Part shown: positions 59,447 to 64,000 of the stretch, in pieces
Numbering within the stretch: the stretch's first letter is position 1
Layout: each line of letters starts with the position of its first letter
NCBI GenBank assembly: GCA_029263215.1
Contig: JAJCXY010000038.1
Location: 51,901-115,900 of the forward strand
Length of the DNA: 64,000 bases
Reading direction: 5' to 3'
Source of the DNA: Acidimicrobiales bacterium
Lineage (GTDB): Bacteria; Actinomycetota; Acidimicrobiia; Acidimicrobiales; Aldehydirespiratoraceae
The notes under the pieces: generated by a model
What the model was told of the DNA's origin: nothing
Seen by the model: only the letters and a program-made list of their open reading frames with translations
Database searches by the model: none
Translations under genes and position numbers: made by a program

Positions 59447-61063
59447 TTATCCGCTGGTGCGGTCGGCCCTCTTCTCGTCGGCCTTGCGCTCCGCATCGAG
59501 GCGACCGAGGGCGGGCTCGGCTGAATGGTCGACGAAGCGCAGCGCCGCCGCGACCGCATGGTGGCCGGCGACATCGGCGATCTCGGTGTGCATACGTTGA
59601 CAGACCCGCCGATAGGCCTCGTGGCCCTGGGGGCCGGTGCGCAACTCCAGCATGTGCATCGCCTCGCGAGCGTTGAACTGCATGCTGTAACGCACCCGAT
59701 AGGCCAACGAAACCGCGTAGGCGGCCTGGTCGGGAAACTCCTCGAGCAGGGCATCGTGAAGCGATGCAGATCGGTCCATCACCGCATCGAACTGCTCGGC
59801 CACGCCCGCGGCCTCGACCGCAGCGGGGCGCACGTAGCCGTGGCGCGGCGACAGGGGTTGCCACTCGATGGTGAGCATGCGATGGCGCTGGAGATCACGG
59901 AATGCTCCATAGTCGCTCACGACGTCGAAGCGATAGCCGGTGCGCTCGAAGGCACGGCCGGGGCGCTGGCGCCGGTGGGCGCGGTCGCCGGTGTAGGTCT
60001 TGATGATGCTAATTCGTTCCTCGATGCCCATGGCCCGGACCCGCGCTTCGATGGTCCGCTCGGGAAGCGAGGTGTAGGGGTAGAGCATGGCGGTGACCAT
60101 CTTCACCTCGCCCTCGGGATCGAAATCGACCAGCTCCACGAGATCGTCGACCTCGCCGCCGACCTCGTCGGCGAACACAGAGTCGGCCACGGCCTCCATC
60201 GACTCGCGTACGTCGGCCATGTAGGCACTGGTGCGGACGCCGCGTTCGGGAAGATCCACCCGCTTCAGGAAGGAGGGCACGACCTTGCGTAGCTCGGCGA
60301 GCATGAGGTCGGCGTAGGTTCGAGCTTCGGGCAGCGGATGGGCTCTCATCCGAAGCAGGAGGGCCTCATAGGCCTGGCCGGTGCCGTAGATGCCCACATT
60401 GGACAAGGCCGCCGATGGCAGCATTCCCCTGATCGCGTCGAGGCCACGGGCCTTGATCGCCATGCGGTAGGCGAAATCGCTGTCGGCGGGATTCTTCGGC
60501 TCCACCGAGCGGAAGAACTCCTGCATCTGGGGGACGAGCCCCGAATAGGCATCGAAGATCCGGTCCATGTCGGCCACATAACGGGTGCCGAGCGAGGAGC
60601 TGAGGATGTCGGGGTCGCGGTAGAAACGGTAGCGCCCACCGAGGCGCTGGTCGTAGGCGATGTAGCGGGTGGACTGCTCGAGGTACGACATCAGGCGTCC
60701 CCACTCGAGCACCTTGGTGAGCACGTTTGATGCCTGTTCGCAGGCGAGGTGCACACCTCCGAGTTGGGCGACGCTGTCGTCGCCGTACTCGAAGAAGACG
60801 ACGTCGTAGAGTTCTTCGGCGCGTCTCAGGCCGATAGTGGCGTCGATCGATTGGTCTCCCTCGATATCAAGCTCACCGACGAACTCTTTCAAGAAGAGTC
60901 GACGAAGGCTCAACGCGGTGCGCGAGTAGCGGGCGAAGAGAGCACCCTTCACCACCTCGGGCAGGTTGACGAGAGCGAAGACGGGCTGATCGAGATTGGT
61001 GAAGTAGCGGCGAAGGACATCGGCTTCGGCGGCTGTGAACTCTTCAGCGATATAGACCGTCAT
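59447..61063 (-). CDS. Double-length ThyX-like protein
   Basis: 538 aa, about twice the length of flavin-dependent thymidylate synthase ThyX. The C-terminal half carries FRDLQRHRMLTIEWQPLSP (RHR at about 392), matching the ThyX motif RHR-x-x-S-x-N-E-x-S-x-R only partly: the Ser is Thr and the N-E pair is absent. The N-terminal half has YSRTALSLRRLFLKEF and STRYIAYDQRLGGRYRF, which look like a second ThyX-like module. It could be a diverged tandem-fused family whose activity needs testing. No separate thyA or thyX is in the window. ATG 61063. Confidence 0.75.
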   Translation of the reverse strand: MTVYIAEEFTAAEADVLRRYFTNLDQPVFALVNLPEVVKGALFARYSRTALSLRRLFLKEFVGELDIEGDQSIDATIGLRRAEELYDVVFFEYGDDSVAQLGGVHLACEQASNVLTKVLEWGRLMSYLEQSTRYIAYDQRLGGRYRFYRDPDILSSSLGTRYVADMDRIFDAYSGLVPQMQEFFRSVEPKNPADSDFAYRMAIKARGLDAIRGMLPSAALSNVGIYGTGQAYEALLLRMRAHPLPEARTYADLMLAELRKVVPSFLKRVDLPERGVRTSAYMADVRESMEAVADSVFADEVGGEVDDLVELVDFDPEGEVKMVTAMLYPYTSLPERTIEARVRAMGIEERISIIKTYTGDRAHRRQRPGRAFERTGYRFDVVSDYGAFRDLQRHRMLTIEWQPLSPRHGYVRPAAVEAAGVAEQFDAVMDRSASLHDALLEEFPDQAAYAVSLAYRVRYSMQFNAREAMHMLELRTGPQGHEAYRRVCQRMHTEIADVAGHHAVAAALRFVDHSAEPALGRLDAERKADEKRADRTSG

Positions 61064-61169
61064 CGGACGGTGATCCTACGCGGTGGTATCGAACGCACCG
61101 CGGATCGCCGTCATGGCCTCCTGGTCGGCCCAGCAATCCACGATGGTGAGCGCGATCCAGAGAGCGCCG

Positions 61170-61781
61170 TCAGATCCAGATGTCGAGGGCCTCGGGTTCG
61201 AGCCTCACGCTGAGCTTCGTCGCTCGAACCTGACGATGACCGTCGAGGTGTATCGGGATCGGCTCGGCGAAGTCGAACTGGGCGGCGCTGGTGCGTCTCA
61301 CCGTGATCTCGGGGTGGGGGATGTGGGCGCCGCTCCTGAGTCGAGATCGGGCCTTCAAACGGTCGCCTACCGAGAGATCGGCATCGAGCAGATCGAGACG
61401 GCCATCGCCGGGATGGGCCCGAGGAGCAATGTTCCAGGAGCCTATGAAGGCCGCGTTGGCGGCGATGAGTATTCGGCCTCGAAGCCAGGCCTTTCGGGCT
61501 ACGAGATGGGCCACGAACCAATGGAGCTTGCCGTCGAGGAGCGCCTCGCCGAGGTCGACGGTGACATGGGTGGCCTCGGGGGCGGATTCGAGAGCCGAGC
61601 GGTCCGACCCCCCGAGGGTGCGGTGGAGATCACCACCGGTGAGACCGATCCGCGGTATCGCGGAGTTGGCCCGGCGAGCCGCGGCGATCACATCGGCGGC
61701 GGCACGATCCGAATTCGCGTAGACCAGATCTGACGGCTTCTCGGCTCGCTCTCCCCAGTTGGCCCCCCGTTTGATGCTCAC
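61170..61781 (-). CDS. YegS/diacylglycerol-kinase-like C-terminal domain protein
   Basis: 203 aa. Residues about 115-200 (FIGSWNIAPRAHPGDGRLDLLDADL...HPEITVRRTSAAQFDFAEPIPIHLDGHRQVRATKLSVRLEPEALDIWI) match the C-terminal beta-sandwich domain of lipid/diacylglycerol kinases. The N-terminal catalytic half with the GGDGT nucleotide motif is absent. So it is either a C-terminal-only homologue or a reduced pseudo-kinase; its start is a GTG overlapping HelY (GTGA), so truncation by a recent break is not obvious. It lies between helY and the ThyX-like gene. Confidence 0.65.
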   Translation of the reverse strand: MSIKRGANWGERAEKPSDLVYANSDRAAADVIAAARRANSAIPRIGLTGGDLHRTLGGSDRSALESAPEATHVTVDLGEALLDGKLHWFVAHLVARKAWLRGRILIAANAAFIGSWNIAPRAHPGDGRLDLLDADLSVGDRLKARSRLRSGAHIPHPEITVRRTSAAQFDFAEPIPIHLDGHRQVRATKLSVRLEPEALDIWI

Positions 61782-64000
61782 TCGGCTTCGACCGCCCCGG
61801 ACAGGGCCACCACACCGCGGTGAATGGCATCGGCGGCTTGGCGGGCGGTGGATCGCGTGGAGCCGAGGGGAGCCACCGATGCGATCTGGCGGAGTAGATC
61901 GATCAGCTGCTTCACGTTGCGGACGAAGTCGCCGGCGGTGAGATCGGCGCCCGCGTCGAGCAGTACCCCGAGGTCTTCACCAGCAGCCCAGGAGTGGGCA
62001 ATCGCCGCGAAGCCTGCGTCGGGCGACCTTGACTCCGGCACACCGTGATGGCGTTCGACGCGCACGAGCGAAGCCGACAGGCGCTCGAGCCGACGGAAGC
62101 GCTGGGTGGCCACGCCGGAGGGGAACCAGGGGTCAGGAGGCGGGCTCGCGCTGCGGTGCTCGTAGGTGAAACACGAGGCGATGGAGGCCAGCTGGGGAGC
62201 GGTGAGCTCGTCGAAGACGCCGTCGCCGCACGCATCGGTGATCAGGAGATCGATCTCGTGGTAGACGCGTCCGAGCATGCGACCCGAGTCGGTGACCTCC
62301 CATCCATCGAGATGGCCCCGGTCGCGAAGCACCGCGCAGATCGCATCAAAGCGCCGCGCTATCGAGGCGCTGTCGCGTCGGGCCCGACGCTCCAGCGCCA
62401 CGACCTCCTTCTCGGCACGGTCGAGATCGGCCCGCGGATCCTTGCCGGAACTGCGCCGCTTGCGGCGTGCGGAGGTCTTCACTCCCGACCGTTTCAGCCG
62501 CGACGCCACATCGGCTCGGTAGTCGGCGCGCTCGGGGGCCATCGGGAAGGGCAGTTCGATCTGGCCGACGGTGACCGGTGAGTGATCGAGGTCGGCCAGC
62601 GCCCAGCGTTGTTCCCAGCCCCCCACCCCCACCAGCCTGATCAGAGCCCGTCCGCCCTTGCGCCAGCTGACACCCAGCACCGCGAGGCGCTCGCCCTCTT
62701 CGTCGGTGATGACGTCGCCGGGGCGGAGACGGCTCACAGCATCTGAGATCGCGGCCTCGTCGTCTGAGATATGAGAGTCTGCTCGAGGCTCGGGCAGGGT
62801 GGCGACGAGGGTACGAAGATCATCGACGCGCTTTCGTTCGCGAGCCAGTCGGGTTTCGAGACGAGAGACGTTGGCATCGGCTTGGTACTGGGCGAAAGAT
62901 CGCGCCAGCAGGGCCCGGGCGGCTTCGGGCTCTTGGCGCTGCAGCAGGTTGGCGGCCATGTTGTAGGTGGGCCGAAAGGCCGAGCGAAGGCGAAAGGAGC
63001 TGCTGGCGGCGAGAGACGCGACCTGGTCGAACTGGGCGAACGGCGACCAGGGGACGAGGGCGTGGCCCGTCTCGTCGATCCCCCGCCGCCCGGCCCTCCC
63101 GGTGAGCTGGGTGAACTGGGCGGGAGTGAGGAGTTCGTGGGTCTCGCCGGTGAACTTCGAGAGCTTGTCGATCACCACGCTGCGGGCCGGCAAGTTCACC
63201 CCGAGGGCGAGGGTTTCGGTGGCGAATACCACCCGGACCAGGCCTTCAGCGAAGCAGAGTTCGACGGCTTCCTTGAAGGCAGGAACGAGGCCCGCATGGT
63301 GGCTGGCGATCCCTTTCTCGAGGCGCTTCATCCAAGCCGTGGTATCGAGCACGGCCAGATCCGAGCTCGGGAGGCCGGCGATGCGGTCTTCAGCGATGCT
63401 CCTGATGCGGGCCGCTTGCTCACGATCGGTGAACCGGGCGCCCGCCCGCTCAACGGTGACGGCCGCCTCGTCGCAGCCCTTGCGGCTGAAAATGAACCAG
63501 ATGACGGGGAGAAGGTCGCGGTCTTCGAGCACATCGAGTAGCTCGAGCCGGCTGGGAGCCTTCCATGGCGATCGCTTCGTTCGACGCTCACCACGTCCGC
63601 GTCGGAGCTCGGCGTCGAATCCAGCGCCCTCGGGATTGGGGCGGCCGGCGACCAGGGTGGGGATCATTTGGGGCGCCCTGCCCCGGTGGTCACCGATCGC
63701 GTAGTGGTTGGTGAGGTCGACCGGTCGAGTGGTTTCCACGACCTCGCCGGTGTCGCCTCTGATCGACTCCAACCACCCCACCACCTCGGCAGTGTTGGAG
63801 ACGGTGGCCGACAGGCAGACAAGCGCAACGTGCTCGGGGAGGTGGAGGATGACCTCCTCCCAGACGGGTCCTCGAAAGGAGTCCTCGAGGTAGTGCACCT
63901 CATCGAGCACGACCGAGTCGAGGTCGTCGAGACGTCGTTGCTCGTAGAGCATGTTGCGCAGCACCTCGGTGGTCATCACCACCACATCTGCATCACCGTT
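61778..64000 (-). CDS. helY: HelY-type Ski2-like DEVH helicase (5' partial)
   Basis: At least 740 aa, open to the window edge; the Walker A motif and the true start lie beyond it. Visible: VVLDEVHYLED (motif II, DEVH), LVCLSATVSN (motif III), FIFSRKGCDEAA (IV), ASHHAGLVPAFKEAVELCFAEGLVRVVFATETLALGVNLPA (IVa-V), QLTGRAGRRGIDETGHAL (VI), and a long C-terminal DSHCT-type region. HelY in actinobacteria is an RNA/DNA helicase of the Mtr4/Ski2 group. Its stop overlaps the DAGK-like gene by 4 bp. Confidence 0.93.
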   Translation of the reverse strand, partial: NGDADVVVMTTEVLRNMLYEQRRLDDLDSVVLDEVHYLEDSFRGPVWEEVILHLPEHVALVCLSATVSNTAEVVGWLESIRGDTGEVVETTRPVDLTNHYAIGDHRGRAPQMIPTLVAGRPNPEGAGFDAELRRGRGERRTKRSPWKAPSRLELLDVLEDRDLLPVIWFIFSRKGCDEAAVTVERAGARFTDREQAARIRSIAEDRIAGLPSSDLAVLDTTAWMKRLEKGIASHHAGLVPAFKEAVELCFAEGLVRVVFATETLALGVNLPARSVVIDKLSKFTGETHELLTPAQFTQLTGRAGRRGIDETGHALVPWSPFAQFDQVASLAASSSFRLRSAFRPTYNMAANLLQRQEPEAARALLARSFAQYQADANVSRLETRLARERKRVDDLRTLVATLPEPRADSHISDDEAAISDAVSRLRPGDVITDEEGERLAVLGVSWRKGGRALIRLVGVGGWEQRWALADLDHSPVTVGQIELPFPMAPERADYRADVASRLKRSGVKTSARRKRRSSGKDPRADLDRAEKEVVALERRARRDSASIARRFDAICAVLRDRGHLDGWEVTDSGRMLGRVYHEIDLLITDACGDGVFDELTAPQLASIASCFTYEHRSASPPPDPWFPSGVATQRFRRLERLSASLVRVERHHGVPESRSPDAGFAAIAHSWAAGEDLGVLLDAGADLTAGDFVRNVKQLIDLLRQIASVAPLGSTRSTARQAADAIHRGVVALSGAVEAE

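Noticed and set aside
61076..61169. Open minus-strand frame between the DAGK-like gene and the ThyX-like gene (ends ...MTAIRGAFDTTA)
   Set aside because: No proper start codon except internal ones giving at most about 24 residues, with an AGGAGG too close (3 nt) to its ATG; treated as non-coding.
1..64000. tRNA, rRNA, CRISPR, transposase, integrase or prophage genes
   Set aside because: Read through both strands of the intergenic gaps: none recognised; gene order and operon structure look chromosomal and uninterrupted.

Overview
The window is a gene-dense, GC-rich bacterial chromosome segment with no rRNA, tRNA, mobile element or CRISPR array that I can see. Several traits point to a high-GC Actinomycetota, most plausibly Acidimicrobiia-like (taxon is inference): a mycothiol synthase (MshD), menaquinone genes (menA, menG), a DUF4193-like acidic zinc-ribbon protein, HelY- and HelD-type helicases, frequent GTG starts, and many genes with a TANNNT box 6-8 bp before the start codon, the pattern of leaderless actinobacterial mRNAs. 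Almost every same-strand junction is a 1-8 bp start/stop overlap, and convergent genes abut with gaps of a few bases.

Layout. 1-11.4 kb (+): purine operon purL(partial)-purQ-purC-purE-purK-purF-purD-purM-purN followed by menA. 11.4-17.2 kb: a VOC protein (-), two tandem PPK2 polyphosphate kinases (+), a minus-strand pair (small membrane protein, menG), a minus-strand pair (mshD, rlmN), and nth (+). 17.2-17.7 kb: the largest non-coding stretch, which carries a candidate three-hairpin small RNA with a perfect intrinsic terminator, plus a 63-aa minus-strand ORF. 17.7-25.9 kb (+): hisD-hisC-hisB-hisH-hisA-hisF, a GroES-like gene, hisI, trpE and ygfZ. 25.9-30.2 kb (-): a two-component pair upstream of a large secreted membrane-anchored protein of unknown function. 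30.3-37.8 kb (+): a J-domain membrane protein, trpC (which lacks a normal start codon and is preceded by a possible 9-codon leader), trpF-trpB-trpA, small membrane proteins and two pyridine nucleotide-disulfide oxidoreductases. 37.8-45.1 kb: DUF4389 protein, an 82-aa protein, PEP carboxylase (-), a PaaI-type thioesterase and a crotonase (+), and a HelD-like helicase (-). 45.2-47.9 kb (+): an MBOAT plus SGNH acetylation module. 47.9-54.0 kb: AlgH, ThiD, a SET-domain protein, a dimeric-barrel-like protein, a 2OG-Fe(II) dioxygenase, a PUA-SAM methyltransferase and two divergent threonine dehydratase-like enzymes. 54.0-56.4 kb (+): an RG-repeat protein and a second crotonase. 56.4-64.0 kb (-): NUDIX, GNAT, a conserved 147-aa protein, a DUF4193-like protein, a triple-LysM transglycosylase, a double-length ThyX-like protein, a lipid-kinase-like C-terminal fragment protein and a 5'-truncated HelY helicase.

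Most of the window is core anabolism (IMP, histidine, tryptophan, menaquinone) in tight operons. I found no clear-cut new multi-gene system. The strongest leads are the 17.34-17.44 kb RNA, the trpC start/leader, the ThyX-like and DAGK-like proteins next to HelY, the RG-repeat protein, and the two-component/pseudopeptidase-like cluster.
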